Assembly: GCF_014640195.1 (NCBI RefSeq) | Contig: NZ_BMGM01000003.1 | Span: 124,001 to 188,000 of the forward strand | Length of the DNA: 64,000 nucleotides | Reading direction: 5' to 3' | Source: Psychroflexus planctonicus | GTDB lineage: Bacteria; Bacteroidota; Bacteroidia; Flavobacteriales; Flavobacteriaceae | Shown: piece after piece, positions 52,902 to 63,006 of the stretch | Numbering within the stretch: the first letter of the stretch is position 1 | How the letters are laid out: each line of letters starts with the position of its first letter | Notes under the pieces: model-generated | Database searches by the model: none | Told to the model about the DNA's origin: nothing | Seen by the model: the letters and a program-made list of their open reading frames with translations, nothing else | Program-made: the position numbers and the translations under genes

Positions 52902-55900
52902 CTATTCCTTGATAATTTGAAAGGTTTCAAACTTCCCTTCTATTGTAACTTTCATTAAGTAAACTCCTGATGGCAAATCTTGCATTTGTATGCTAGGTGT
53001 ATTGCTATTAGGCGTTTCAACTATTAATTTCTGTCCTGAAATGTTAAACAATTCGATAGATTCAACTAGTTTATCTGATTGAATATTTAAACTTGATTGA
53101 ACAGGGTTTGGATAGTAAGAAAAATCTTCTTTTCCAAAACCAGGCGTAGAGAAGGTTTCTGACAAAACATCAAAATCAAACTCTTCAGGTAATTCTCCTT
53201 GTCCACCTTGACAGGATTGAACCAAGTCTGAAGTTAACTTCATATAAAAACCACCCGAAGTGGAAGTTAAAGTTACTCCTGCTAGGACTGCTCCATCTGA
53301 AGACGAATCGTAAATTAAGTTTCCGTTTTCATTAAATCCATCATATATTAATAGAACATCGTTGGAACCTGAAGTATCTTCAATACTTCCAGCGTTAAAT
53401 ATTAAATCTAAAGTTTCATCAGCGGTAGAAACAAATAGCCACTCGGTAGTTTCAAAATTACCATAACAGTAAACTTCATTATGAAATTCACCTTCTCCAA
53501 TTTCAATAGGAACAATTGGACTTCTGAAACTTTCTGGTCCACGCCATTCGCTAAAATCGTCTGTACCACAAATTGATCTAACATAGAATTCGTAATCAGA
53601 CGCAGAAGCTAAGCCGTCTACTATTACACTAGGTGTATCATTTACAATAACAGATTCAGATTCGTCACTATCTAATTCAAAACCTTCTAATCCATATTGC
53701 ACTTCCCATTCATCTTCAACAGCATTCAATTCATTGGTATCCCAAGAAAACTCAACATCTTCTAAACCTACTATTTCAGCTTCAAGGTTAATCGGTGCAA
53801 AACATGTTGGAGACTCAATAACTCTAAAATTATCCATAGAAAACCACAAATCTTCAGAAGCTACTCTATTTACATAGAATCCAATTTTTACAAGACCTGA
53901 ATAACCATCTAATGAAACATAATCTGTTTGATCAGGGCTAGGGATATTTGAATTATCATATGTATAAATAATATCTTGGTCACTCCAAGTATTACCTCCG
54001 TCTGTAGAAACAACAACATCAATTGTGTGCTGTCCCATTGTGGTTACTTGCGGGCTATCGATAGAACCACCACTAAAAGGCACAAGGCTTGCATCATACT
54101 CAATCACCAAATCAGTTGTTCCGTCTCCTAAATCAATTTGTTGTGAAACTAACCAATTTGTACCCGTGCCAAATACATTTAAACGTGCCGATTGGCCATT
54201 CTCTGTATTAGGCGTATTTGCATAGTTACCAGCTCCCCAGGTGCTATTAGCATCTGTAATAGACATTGAAGCTGTTAAGTCTCCTGTACCTTCAGACCAA
54301 CATGGCATTAGATCGTTGTTATTGTAATTAAATGTAGCATTAGAAAAGTCTTCTACCGGTGTTGGAAAAGACTGTGGTAAACAATCTGTTACAAAAGATA
54401 ATTGATCTGAAAGGTTTCCTGTTTCACCTCCACTACATTCGCTAAGCACATAGAAATCATAGGCTGTAGAGCTTGTTAAATCTGTAAGATTTAAAAAAGT
54501 ATCTGATGTAGAACCACTCTCTATTGGAGTGTCTGTATCTGGATCAGCACCAGCATTGAATAATTTCCATTGATAATTAACTGCAGATGGAACAGAATCC
54601 CAACTTAAGTCTACTTCTTCTCCTCCTATAAATGTAGTTTCTAAACCACTTACTGCCCCACATAGTACTTCAGAAATTTCTAGCGTATACCCTGTTGTTT
54701 GTGGAGCTGCAAAAGTTGATATTACAAAGAAATAGTCTTCGCCTCCGGTCAAGGTAACTTCAAACTCTCTTATGTCTGATCCAGAATTTGCTTCACCATT
54801 AAGACATTGAGTACCAATATCTGCACAAGATTCATAAACAAAAATACCAGACCATGTATTAGTTGGATCCATAGTTACAAGAACGACCATGTCTTGATTT
54901 GGTGTAAATGAATACACAACATCATTACCATTTAAATAAGGTGAAGTTGAGCCACATTCTGCACCTGCACTACCATCATAAAAATCAGTGTAATTAGTAG
55001 TGTCGTCTGTAGTATTGTAAGGAACTGAACTAATCTCAATAGCAGCTGAACAATTATCTCCTAAAGCCACAGTAAAGAATTCTAACGTAATCAATTCTCC
55101 AAAACCATCTGTACCGCAATTGGAAATTATAGTAGCAACATAATCTGAATTCTCAGTTAGTCCTGTTGCTTCATAAGTAGTTACATCTTGTGCTAAATCT
55201 TCGGATACAATAGGAGTGTCAACTCCAATTTCATCACCTTCATTGTATACTTCTATAGTATAACCATCTGTAGCAGATTCAATTTCATTCCAATTAAAGG
55301 TTGCCGTATCTAAACCGGCACTAACTGTAAAACCAGTTACATTAAAACAAGTTGGTGCTTCGTCAACTGAAAATTCGTCTATACCTAAGTCATTATAAAA
55401 ATCATTCCCTCGTACTGCTTTAAACCTAATTTGTACAACTTGTCCTTGGTATGCATTTAAGTCAAGAAATAATTGAATCCAGTCATCATCACTAGAAGTT
55501 TGTTGTGAGCCAGAAATAGTAAATATTTCGTCCCATTCTGTAGCAGAAGATTCTTTAACTTCTACTATAAAATCTCCCATTGATTGACCGTACATGTGAT
55601 AATAAAATGAAACGGATGGATCAGTTAAAGGAGTTAAGTCTATAAGTGGTGAAGTTAAATTAGCAACATCACCTTCATTTCCATTAGAACCTTCTGTAAA
55701 AATATAGTTACCACTACCTGAAAAATCTGAACTTGGTCCAGTAGAACCTGAACTTGTTGTTCCTTCTCGAGTTCCCCAGAAAAAACCCAATGCATCTGGG
55801 TCTCTATCCCAACACTGATCTATTTCTGAATCTGTATTACCAAAACCAGTTCCTGAAACCCAAGTAGATCCATCAAAATTTTCGGAATAAGGAGCTGGCA

Positions 55901-57863
55901 CTACATCGCATTCTGTTTGGAAGTTTATTAAAACACCAGGACTGCTCAAACCACTAGCGCCACAATCTGAGCGAACTCTAAATTGATAAACAGTACTGGC
56001 ATCTAAACCAGAAACACTAGCAGAATTGGTGGTAGAAGATCCATCTGCAATAGGAGTGTCTGTAAATGGATCATCACCTTCTTCAAAAACATCCCAAACG
56101 TATCCATCTGTTGCATCTGGATTTTCATCCCATGAAAAAGATGCACCATCTACAACTGTACTTGTTACAGCTAAGTTTGAAACATTAAAACAAGTTGGTG
56201 CTTCGTCAACTAGAAATTCATCTACACCTAAGTCATTATAAAAGTCATTTCCTCGTACTGCTTTAAAACGGAATTGAACTACTTCATCTTGATAAGCATC
56301 AATTTCAATAATTTCTTCTAACCAATCTGCATCGTTTGATGTCTGTTGCTCACCTTCAACAAAGAAAATTTCGTCCCATTCTGAATCACTTACTAACCTT
56401 ACTTCTAAAGAAAAAGATCCCATGCTTTGTCCGTACATGTGGTATTTAAATGTAACCGCAGGAGTTCCAAGAGCAGATAAATCTATGGGTGGAGAAAGTA
56501 ATAAGGCTTCATCTCCTTCTACACCGTTAGATCCTTCAGTATATACATAATTCCCACTACCGGATGCATCTGCACTAGGGCCAGTACTTCCAGATCCTGT
56601 TCCATCTTCTCTAGTTCCCCAGAAAAAAGCTGGAGAAGCAGGATCGGCTGTCCAACAAGGATCGTATTCTGGTAAAGGAGTTGCATTTCCAAAACCGCCA
56701 CCAGATACCCATGATGAACCATCAAAATTTTCAAAATAGGGAGCCGGAAAAGTAGAGCAAAGTGTAGTAAATTGTATTGCAGCGCTCAATAAACTTTGCC
56801 CATCAACACTGCCACAATCTGATGATATGTACGCCTGAAAAGTCTCTCCTGAGTCTAAACCATTAACGGTTACTTGATTTGTTCCAAAATCTACTGTTCC
56901 TGATTGCAAAGCAGTGTCTACTTCTGGGTCGTCACCATCGCTGAACACAAACCATTCATAGCCATCTTCTGCATTAGGAACTTCATCCCAACTAAAAATA
57001 ACAGAATCTTCTGTAATACTATTGGCTTCAAATCCATTTGGAGGAATACACGTTTCTAAAGTTGTGAATGAAATAGGAGAAGTTATATTACTTAATCCGT
57101 TAGTATCACAATCAGACTGTAATGTTACTTTGTAATCTGTTTGACCGGAAAGACCAGTAATTGTAGTAGAAGTTTCATCTGAAGCTAAAGTTTCAGATAT
57201 TACTGGTGCAGCGGTTTCAATATCATCGTCTTGTAAGAACACGTTATAGGTATATCCGTTTACTGCTGCGGAGACTTCGTCAAAACTAAGATCTGCTGTA
57301 ACACCTGTAATATTGCTGATTGAAATACCTGTAGGCATAGGACAATCTGGGGCTGGCGTAATATTTACCGTATAATCTTGTGTTTCTCCCCAAGAAGAGC
57401 CTGGCGTACATGCATCGTTACCATCGACCCATCCACCAAATCTACCCATAACTCTCATTCGCGTAGTTGTTGGTGTTAAATTACTAGGAATAGTTAGTAC
57501 TCCTGAATGTTGAGCAGCTGGATTAGAAGATTCAAACAATAATTCAGATTCATCAAAAACTTCATCTTCGTTAAGGTCAATCCAGATTTTAACACTCTGT
57601 GTAAATTGAGTTCCATAAACTACTTCAAAGTTGTAGGGAACACTAATTTGCATGTCAATTTCTAAATTGCTATCATCAGTAAAATCTCCATATGCATCAG
57701 GAGAACATCCTGTGTCTAAATGACTAAAACCTGCGTCTGGTATGGTAAAGTCTTCTATTAAATCAGAAGAACAACCTGTTGCATAGGTAGGCACACAATA
57801 TTGGGCTTGTGAGAAGCACAAACCAAATACAAATAGTAATCCAGTTAGTAAAAATTTATTCAT
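52902..57863 (-). CDS. Giant T9SS-exported multidomain protein with duplicated MAM-FN3 module
   Basis: A 1,653-residue secreted protein. After the signal peptide (ending CFSQAQ) comes a GEVED domain (about 25-170, WIDLNEDEVFDESE), then FN3 modules. Two closely similar MAM-like modules (about 375-555 and 650-835, each with FFWGTRE, YHMYGQSMG and FRFKAVRGNDFYNDLG or nearly so) are each followed by FN3. A PPC-like region (about 930-1060), another MAM-like module and a CUB-like region (about 1420-1530) follow. The C-terminus is a type A sorting domain (FSYYPNPVQSSLNIQS ... GVYLMKVTIEGKFETFQIIKE). Export by T9SS is well supported. The ligand or partner is unknown. Confidence 0.9.
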   Translation of the reverse strand: MNKFLLTGLLFVFGLCFSQAQYCVPTYATGCSSDLIEDFTIPDAGFSHLDTGCSPDAYGDFTDDSNLEIDMQISVPYNFEVVYGTQFTQSVKIWIDLNEDEVFDESELLFESSNPAAQHSGVLTIPSNLTPTTTRMRVMGRFGGWVDGNDACTPGSSWGETQDYTVNITPAPDCPMPTGISISNITGVTADLSFDEVSAAVNGYTYNVFLQDDDIETAAPVISETLASDETSTTITGLSGQTDYKVTLQSDCDTNGLSNITSPISFTTLETCIPPNGFEANSITEDSVIFSWDEVPNAEDGYEWFVFSDGDDPEVDTALQSGTVDFGTNQVTVNGLDSGETFQAYISSDCGSVDGQSLLSAAIQFTTLCSTFPAPYFENFDGSSWVSGGGFGNATPLPEYDPCWTADPASPAFFWGTREDGTGSGSTGPSADASGSGNYVYTEGSNGVEGDEALLLSPPIDLSALGTPAVTFKYHMYGQSMGSFSLEVRLVSDSEWDEIFFVEGEQQTSNDADWLEEIIEIDAYQDEVVQFRFKAVRGNDFYNDLGVDEFLVDEAPTCFNVSNLAVTSTVVDGASFSWDENPDATDGYVWDVFEEGDDPFTDTPIADGSSTTNSASVSGLDASTVYQFRVRSDCGASGLSSPGVLINFQTECDVVPAPYSENFDGSTWVSGTGFGNTDSEIDQCWDRDPDALGFFWGTREGTTSSGSTGPSSDFSGSGNYIFTEGSNGNEGDVANLTSPLIDLTPLTDPSVSFYYHMYGQSMGDFIVEVKESSATEWDEIFTISGSQQTSSDDDWIQLFLDLNAYQGQVVQIRFKAVRGNDFYNDLGIDEFSVDEAPTCFNVTGFTVSAGLDTATFNWNEIESATDGYTIEVYNEGDEIGVDTPIVSEDLAQDVTTYEATGLTENSDYVATIISNCGTDGFGELITLEFFTVALGDNCSAAIEISSVPYNTTDDTTNYTDFYDGSAGAECGSTSPYLNGNDVVYSFTPNQDMVVLVTMDPTNTWSGIFVYESCADIGTQCLNGEANSGSDIREFEVTLTGGEDYFFVISTFAAPQTTGYTLEISEVLCGAVSGLETTFIGGEEVDLSWDSVPSAVNYQWKLFNAGADPDTDTPIESGSTSDTFLNLTDLTSSTAYDFYVLSECSGGETGNLSDQLSFVTDCLPQSFPTPVEDFSNATFNYNNNDLMPCWSEGTGDLTASMSITDANSTWGAGNYANTPNTENGQSARLNVFGTGTNWLVSQQIDLGDGTTDLVIEYDASLVPFSGGSIDSPQVTTMGQHTIDVVVSTDGGNTWSDQDIIYTYDNSNIPSPDQTDYVSLDGYSGLVKIGFYVNRVASEDLWFSMDNFRVIESPTCFAPINLEAEIVGLEDVEFSWDTNELNAVEDEWEVQYGLEGFELDSDESESVIVNDTPSVIVDGLASASDYEFYVRSICGTDDFSEWRGPESFRSPIVPIEIGEGEFHNEVYCYGNFETTEWLFVSTADETLDLIFNAGSIEDTSGSNDVLLIYDGFNENGNLIYDSSSDGAVLAGVTLTSTSGGFYMKLTSDLVQSCQGGQGELPEEFDFDVLSETFSTPGFGKEDFSYYPNPVQSSLNIQSDKLVESIELFNISGQKLIVETPNSNTPSIQMQDLPSGVYLMKVTIEGKFETFQIIKE
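55339..56211 (-). repeat. Internal direct duplication within the T9SS cargo gene
   Basis: A 30-base identical stretch occurs at 55339-55368 and 56182-56211, offset by 843 bp (281 codons), inside longer near-identical segments that continue to about 55430 and 56275. This matches the duplicated MAM-FN3 module of the protein. Confidence 0.8.
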
Positions 57864-57956
57864 CTTTATGTTTTTTTAATTCGTGGGCGTAAATTAAAAA
57901 AAAGTTAGCATACATGACTTTTAATTCTCTTAAATATTAAATTTTTCTAAACAAAA

Positions 57957-57986
57957 AACCCCAGCAAATTGATTTACTGGGGTTTA
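57957..57986 (-). terminator. Terminator after fabI
   Basis: AAACCCCAG (57957-57965) pairs with CTGGGGTTT (57978-57986) over a 12-base loop. On the minus strand it ends in a T-run. Confidence 0.92.
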
Positions 57987-58005
57987 ACCTATGAAAATTA
58001 TACTG

Positions 58006-58815
58006 TTATTGAAATTGTTCCATTACTTCTTGACTTACACCTACGTTAGAGAAACCTCCGTCATGAAATAAATTTTGCATGGTTACTTTTTTGGTTAAGT
58101 CAGAAAATAAAGTTAGGGTATAATCTGCACATTCGTCTGCAGTTGCGTTACCTAATGGAGACATTTTTTCTGCATAAGCTATAAAACCATCAAAACCTTT
58201 AACACCTTTTCCTGCGGTAGTTGGTGTTGGAGATTGCGAAATGGTATTTACTCTTACCTTTTTATCCTTCCCATAAAAATATCCAAAACTTCTAGCAATA
58301 GATTCTAAAAAAGCTTTATTGTCTGCCATATCATTGTAATCTGGAAAAACACGCTGTGCTGCCATATACGTTAGCGCAACTATACTTCCCCATTCGTTCA
58401 TGGCATCTTTTTTATGCAAGGTTTGCATCAATTTATGAAAAGACATCGCCGAAACATCTAAACCTTTGTGCGTCCAATCGTAGTTTTGGTCGGTATATTT
58501 TCTTCCTTTTCTAACGTTAATAGACATTCCTATAGAATGCAATACAAAATCTAGCTTCCCACCCAAAACTTCTTGAGCTTCATCTATTAATTTTTCTAAG
58601 TCTTCAACATTGGTAGCATCTGCTGGAATTACTTTAGAATTGGTTTTTTCTGCTAATTGATTAATCGAACCCATTCGCATAGCGATGGGCGCGTTGGTTA
58701 ATACAAAACTTCCACCTTCTTCGTGAACTTTCTCTGCTGTTTTCCAAGCAATTGAATTTTCATCTAAAGCGCCAAAAATAATTCCACGTTTTCCTTTTAA
58801 TAAGTTGTATGCCAT
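58006..58815 (-). CDS. fabI: Enoyl-ACP reductase FabI
   Basis: FabI reduces trans-2-enoyl-ACP, the last step of each fatty-acid elongation cycle. The 269-residue protein has the atypical SDR nucleotide motif GALDENSIAW, VLHSIGMSI, the catalytic Tyr-x6-Lys in YNDMADNKAFL, and SPTPTTAGKG in the substrate-binding loop. It lies 35 bp after recN on the same strand and ends in a strong terminator. A FabL-like SDR is encoded at 1614-2387, so two enoyl reductases may coexist. Confidence 0.95.
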   Translation of the reverse strand: MAYNLLKGKRGIIFGALDENSIAWKTAEKVHEEGGSFVLTNAPIAMRMGSINQLAEKTNSKVIPADATNVEDLEKLIDEAQEVLGGKLDFVLHSIGMSINVRKGRKYTDQNYDWTHKGLDVSAMSFHKLMQTLHKKDAMNEWGSIVALTYMAAQRVFPDYNDMADNKAFLESIARSFGYFYGKDKKVRVNTISQSPTPTTAGKGVKGFDGFIAYAEKMSPLGNATADECADYTLTLFSDLTKKVTMQNLFHDGGFSNVGVSQEVMEQFQ

Positions 58816-58850
58816 AATTGTTAAATTTAAGTTGGTAAATATAAGTTGTT

Positions 58851-60503
58851 TTATTGAAATAAGGTTTTTGCATGTGCAATTGCTGAAGTTGATGTAGCAT
58901 CTCCTCCGAGCATTTCTGCAATCTCTGTAATTCGCTCTTCCTTGTTTAGTGCTTTTAGCTGCGTAGTTGTTCTAGCGTTCAATTCTTGTTTGTATACTTT
59001 AAAATGTTGTTCGCCTTTGCTGGCAATTTGTGGTAAATGTGTAATGGAAACCACTTGTAAAAAATTTCCCATTGCCGAAAGCATGTTGCCAATTTTTAAA
59101 GCCACATCGCCAGAAACACCCGTGTCAATTTCATCAAAAATAATGGTTGGAAGTTTTTTGTGTTCTGCTAAAATAAATTTTAAAGCTAAGGTAAGCCGAG
59201 AAAGTTCTCCACCTGATGCAATTTTCCCGATGGGTTTTGGACTGCTTCCTTTGTTTGCTGAAAATTTCCACTCCATTTCATCCATCCCAAAAGCACTTGC
59301 TTTTTCTGTAAAATGAATATGGAAATCAAATTGCACATTAGGCATGGCCAAATCTTGCAAATGCACTTTTGCTTTTTCAATTAGCTTCGGCAACACCGCT
59401 TTTCGTTTTTTATGTAGCGTTTTTCCAAATGCAACTAATTTAATCTGCTCTGCTGAAATCTCCTTTTCTAAACTTGAAATTTGATTTTGAATGTTTTCCG
59501 TCTCAAAAACTTCTTGAGCTAGATTTTCTTCAATTTGAAGCAATTCTTCCAAGCTTTCTACTTGGTGCTTTTTTTGAAGCTTATAAATCAATGCTAATCT
59601 ATCGTTTATTTTTTCTAAAGATTGTGGATCATCTTCTAAAGAAGTATTCAATTTGTCAACTTCAAAAGAAAGGTCTTCTGCTTCAATACGCAAACTGTTG
59701 AAACGTTCTTGTAAAGTTGAATACTGTTCTCCAAAATCGCTTATTTTTTGAAACCGATTATTAATTTCATTTAATTGCTCAGAAATTCCATAGTTTTCTT
59801 CCTGAATAGCGTTGCTAGCAAAAGAGAGTTGTTCTTTGATAGCTTCCACATTACTCAACTGAAGCTGTTCACTTTCCAATTCTTCTAATTGAATTTCACT
59901 CAATTTGGCTTCTTCTAACTCACTTAACAAAAAAGCTTTGTAATCTCTGGCTCTGATTAATTCTGCTTCTTTTTCAATAAGTTGATTTAATTGAGAAGAC
60001 AGTTTTTTAATTTTTTGGTCTTGTTTTTTAAAAGCTTTTAAATCTACTTCAACACCAGCAATACTATCTACAATTTGGTACTGATAAGCACTTTCTGCTA
60101 AAGATCGGGTTTCTTGCTGACTGTGGATATCGATTAATTCGTTACCCAATAGTTGTAGGCTTTGTAATTTTACAGGAGAATCATTTACAAAAGCACGGGA
60201 TTTACCAGAAGCTAAAATCTCTCTCCTTATAATCGTGTTGGTTTCGTAATCTAAATCTAGTTTTTCAAATAAAGGTTTCAAATGAAGGTGAGCAATATTG
60301 AAATTAGCTTCAATAATGCATTTTTTTTGATTGTCTTTTAAGCTGGACAAATCTGCTCTGTTGCCAATAATTAAACCAAGTGCTCCAAGAATAATAGATT
60401 TTCCTGCACCAGTTTCACCTGTAATAATGTTTAAAGATTTTTTTAAATCGATATGAACATCTTCAATTAAGGCGTAATTTTTAATAGATAAGCTTGAAAG
60501 CAC
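58851..60503 (-). CDS. recN: DNA repair protein RecN
   Basis: RecN is an SMC-like ATPase that acts in double-strand break repair. The 550-residue protein has the Walker A GETGAGKSIILGAL near residue 35, a central coiled coil (about 165-370) and a C-terminal signature/Walker B region (IASGGELSRLTLALK, PTIIFDEIDTGVSG). The frame begins with GTG at 60501-60503 (MLSSLSIKNYALI); no ATG is available. A minus-strand TATTTTTG box at 60521-60528 suggests a promoter with a very short leader in front of recN. Confidence 0.95.
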   Translation of the reverse strand: MLSSLSIKNYALIEDVHIDLKKSLNIITGETGAGKSIILGALGLIIGNRADLSSLKDNQKKCIIEANFNIAHLHLKPLFEKLDLDYETNTIIRREILASGKSRAFVNDSPVKLQSLQLLGNELIDIHSQQETRSLAESAYQYQIVDSIAGVEVDLKAFKKQDQKIKKLSSQLNQLIEKEAELIRARDYKAFLLSELEEAKLSEIQLEELESEQLQLSNVEAIKEQLSFASNAIQEENYGISEQLNEINNRFQKISDFGEQYSTLQERFNSLRIEAEDLSFEVDKLNTSLEDDPQSLEKINDRLALIYKLQKKHQVESLEELLQIEENLAQEVFETENIQNQISSLEKEISAEQIKLVAFGKTLHKKRKAVLPKLIEKAKVHLQDLAMPNVQFDFHIHFTEKASAFGMDEMEWKFSANKGSSPKPIGKIASGGELSRLTLALKFILAEHKKLPTIIFDEIDTGVSGDVALKIGNMLSAMGNFLQVVSITHLPQIASKGEQHFKVYKQELNARTTTQLKALNKEERITEIAEMLGGDATSTSAIAHAKTLFQ

Positions 60504-60520
60504 GCAGTTTTATTTTTTTT

Positions 60521-60528
60521 CAAAAATA
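60521..60528 (-). promoter_or_regulatory. Candidate recN -7 promoter element
   Basis: TATTTTTG on the minus strand matches TAnnTTTG and lies 17 bp upstream of the GTG start of recN. Confidence 0.4.
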
Positions 60529-60565
60529 CAAAAGCAAATGCAATACGAAGTGAAAAATAAGTGGT

Positions 60566-61465
60566 TTACTTTATTTCTTTCCAAAGACGGTTGTGAACAG
60601 GTGCCATTTTGTATAAAGCTTCTTTTATAGAAGCAATGTCTTTTTTAGGACCATCTTTTAAAATCATTTGAATTTCACCAGCTTTGGCATCAAAAAAGGT
60701 ACGGATTAAAGCAGAATTAGGTCGGGTTTTGTTTACTTCTTGAATCATATTTAAAGAAGCAATAATTTTTTCTTTGCCTAAATCTATATCTTCATGCATT
60801 ACATCAAGTCCTTCTCTGTGATAAACATAAAGCGCTTCCCGAAATGTACTAAAATTTTGTGCTAGTAAATCTCTGTTTATGTTAAAGCGGTTAAAGTCTC
60901 CGCTACTTCCTCTTCCACCCCAACCAGTTGCATTTGCAGATTGTGCAGCATTGGCAATTTGTTGTGCCTGTTCATAATAAGATGTTCCGCCTAAAGGTTC
61001 AAAAGAATCGGCATCTAAGCCCAAACTTGTATTCAAATAATAAGCAACAACAGACATTAAGTTGGTTTCAAATGAATTTGGATTGAAATTTAAAGGCTGA
61101 AACTCGGTATATCTAAATGAAAAATTTCTATCGTTAACATTTAGAAGCGGTGTAGAATAATCAGAACCAAAAACAGGTCTTGATGCTTGAAATTGAATAC
61201 TTCCTGTAAAGTTATCTGAATCATAACTCGTGATCAAAATAAACATACTACACTTCAATTTTTGGTGATCTTTGTATTGTTTATCTGTCCATTTTTTTTG
61301 ATTTACAAATTCTTGAATAGCCTTTTCTAAATTATCAAAAATGGTAAGTTGAAGTTTTCCAGTTTGTTTAGCATCAACTACTACTTGGCAATCAAATTCC
61401 TGTGCGTTTGCAGAAAAATGCATCAAAAATGAAAAACTTAAAATTAAAAAAACTACTTTTTTCAT
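60566..61465 (-). CDS. porD: Type IX secretion protein PorD (DUF4835 family)
   Basis: A 299-residue protein with a Sec signal (MKKVVFLILSFSFLMHFSANAQ spans residues 1-22) and a DUF4835 body containing FDCQVVVDAKQT, FRYTEFQPLNFNPN and LNTSLGLDADSFEPLGG. DUF4835 corresponds to PorD, a T9SS-associated protein of Porphyromonas and flavobacteria whose exact function is unclear. ATG at 61463-61465 was chosen over an upstream TTG. It overlaps the end region of coaBC by a few bases, an arrangement typical of this conserved cluster. Its T9SS link fits the two cargo genes at 47.4-57.9 kb. Confidence 0.82.
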   Translation of the reverse strand: MKKVVFLILSFSFLMHFSANAQEFDCQVVVDAKQTGKLQLTIFDNLEKAIQEFVNQKKWTDKQYKDHQKLKCSMFILITSYDSDNFTGSIQFQASRPVFGSDYSTPLLNVNDRNFSFRYTEFQPLNFNPNSFETNLMSVVAYYLNTSLGLDADSFEPLGGTSYYEQAQQIANAAQSANATGWGGRGSSGDFNRFNINRDLLAQNFSTFREALYVYHREGLDVMHEDIDLGKEKIIASLNMIQEVNKTRPNSALIRTFFDAKAGEIQMILKDGPKKDIASIKEALYKMAPVHNRLWKEIK

Positions 61466-61466
61466 G

Positions 61467-62663
61467 TTATGCAATGCGTTGAAGGATTTCGGTTAAAATA
61501 TCTGATGCTACTTCAGATTTGGTTTTTAAATCGAACTCCTTTTTATAGTTATCAGCTAAAATAGTTATTTTATTCGTGTTGTGTTGAAATCCAGCGCCAT
61601 CATTATTCATAGAATTAAGAACGATAAAATCTAAGTTTTTATTGCTCAATTTCTGTATTGCATTTTCTTCTTCATTTTGAGTTTCTAAAGCAAAACCAAC
61701 TAATAGCTGATTAGTTTTTTTAGCTCCCAGCGTTTTCAAAATATCTGGATTTTTAATTAATTCTAACGTGAGCGTTTCATCTTTCTTTTTAATTTTTTGA
61801 TCAACTACTTGAGCTGGTCTATAATCTGAAACCGCCGCAGTAGCAATAGCTACATCTACTTGATTAAAAATAGACAAACACGCATCCAGCATTTGTTGCG
61901 CAGTTTGAACTTTTAGGATTTCTAAGTTGGTGTGTTCGTAAAATTCAGCACTTGGTCCTAAAACCAATTTTACTTTTGCTCCTAAATGAAGAGCTGCTTT
62001 AGCAATTTGCATCCCCATTTTTCCGCTAGAATGATTTCCGATAAATCTTACCGGATCAATAGGCTCATAAGTTGGACCTGCCGTAATTAAAAAAGTTTTG
62101 TTATGTAGTGGCGATTGTTCCTGAAAATGATTTTCTATAAAATCAATAATTTCTTCAGGTTCAGCCATTCTGCCTTTACCAGACAAACCACTAGCTAACT
62201 CTCCACTTCCTACTGGAATAACTTTATTTCCATAAGAAGTTAATGTAGTTAAATTATCCTGTGTGCTTTGGTGTTTATACATGTCCAAATCCATTGCTGG
62301 CACTACAAAAACAGGGCACTTAGCTGACAGATAAGTGGTAAGTAAAAAGTTATTAGAATGTCCAGCGACCATTTTAGAAATGGTATTGGCTGTTGCAGGA
62401 GCTATGATCATTAAATCTGCCCACTCGCCTAATTTAACATGATTATACCAAGTTTTTTCTTCGTTATAAAAAGAAGAAATAACCGGATTTTTAGAAAGTG
62501 TTGAAAGACTTAGTGGAGTTACAAACTCTTCTGCATCTGGGGTAAGTATCACTCTTACTTTTGCAGCAGACTTAATACATAAGCGAACTAAAAAAGTGGA
62601 TTTGTAAGCGGCAATTCCGCCGCTTACACCCAATAAGATATTTTTACCTTTTAAAAAAGACAT
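61467..62663 (-). CDS. coaBC: Bifunctional phosphopantothenoylcysteine decarboxylase/ligase CoaBC
   Basis: CoaBC joins cysteine to 4'-phosphopantothenate and decarboxylates the product in CoA synthesis. The 398-residue protein has the N-terminal flavin domain (GVSGGIAAYKS, APATANTISKMVAG, VPAMDLDMY) and the C-terminal ligase domain (TAGPTYEPIDPVRFIGNHSSGKMG, VGFALET). Its ATG overlaps the rpoZ stop by one base. It belongs to the bamD-rpoZ-coaBC-porD cluster. Confidence 0.95.
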   Translation of the reverse strand: MSFLKGKNILLGVSGGIAAYKSTFLVRLCIKSAAKVRVILTPDAEEFVTPLSLSTLSKNPVISSFYNEEKTWYNHVKLGEWADLMIIAPATANTISKMVAGHSNNFLLTTYLSAKCPVFVVPAMDLDMYKHQSTQDNLTTLTSYGNKVIPVGSGELASGLSGKGRMAEPEEIIDFIENHFQEQSPLHNKTFLITAGPTYEPIDPVRFIGNHSSGKMGMQIAKAALHLGAKVKLVLGPSAEFYEHTNLEILKVQTAQQMLDACLSIFNQVDVAIATAAVSDYRPAQVVDQKIKKKDETLTLELIKNPDILKTLGAKKTNQLLVGFALETQNEEENAIQKLSNKNLDFIVLNSMNNDGAGFQHNTNKITILADNYKKEFDLKTKSEVASDILTEILQRIA

Positions 62664-62998
62664 TAAGCATCTAGCTCTTCGTCCGTTTTTCTGAAGTAAA
62701 TTTTTTCATTTAACCATTCGTCCATGGCTAAAGAATGTGGCTTTGGCAAACGCTCGTAAAACTTAGAAACTTCAATTTGTTCTTTGTTTTCAAAAACTTC
62801 ATCTAAGCTATCATTATGTGTAGCAAATTCTTCTAATTTTTCAATTAGTTCTTTCTTCATCTCCGTATTGATCTGAGTAGATCTTTTTGATACTATCGAA
62901 ATAGCTTCGTAGATATTATTGGTTTGCGCATCAACGTGATTTTTATTAATCGTGGTTGTTGAAGTAGGCGCGTTTGATTCTTTAAGGTTTGTATTCAT
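62663..62998 (-). CDS. rpoZ: RNA polymerase omega subunit, Bacteroidota type
   Basis: A 111-residue protein matching the diverged omega subunit of Bacteroidota, with NNIYEAISIVSKRSTQIN as the conserved core and a charged C-terminus (WLNEKIYFRKTDEELDA). Omega helps assemble and stabilise RNA polymerase. It starts 8 bp after the bamD stop codon. The annotation rests partly on the conserved gene order bamD-rpoZ-coaBC. Confidence 0.85.
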   Translation of the reverse strand: MNTNLKESNAPTSTTTINKNHVDAQTNNIYEAISIVSKRSTQINTEMKKELIEKLEEFATHNDSLDEVFENKEQIEVSKFYERLPKPHSLAMDEWLNEKIYFRKTDEELDA

Positions 62999-63006
62999 GA
63001 TTTTCT

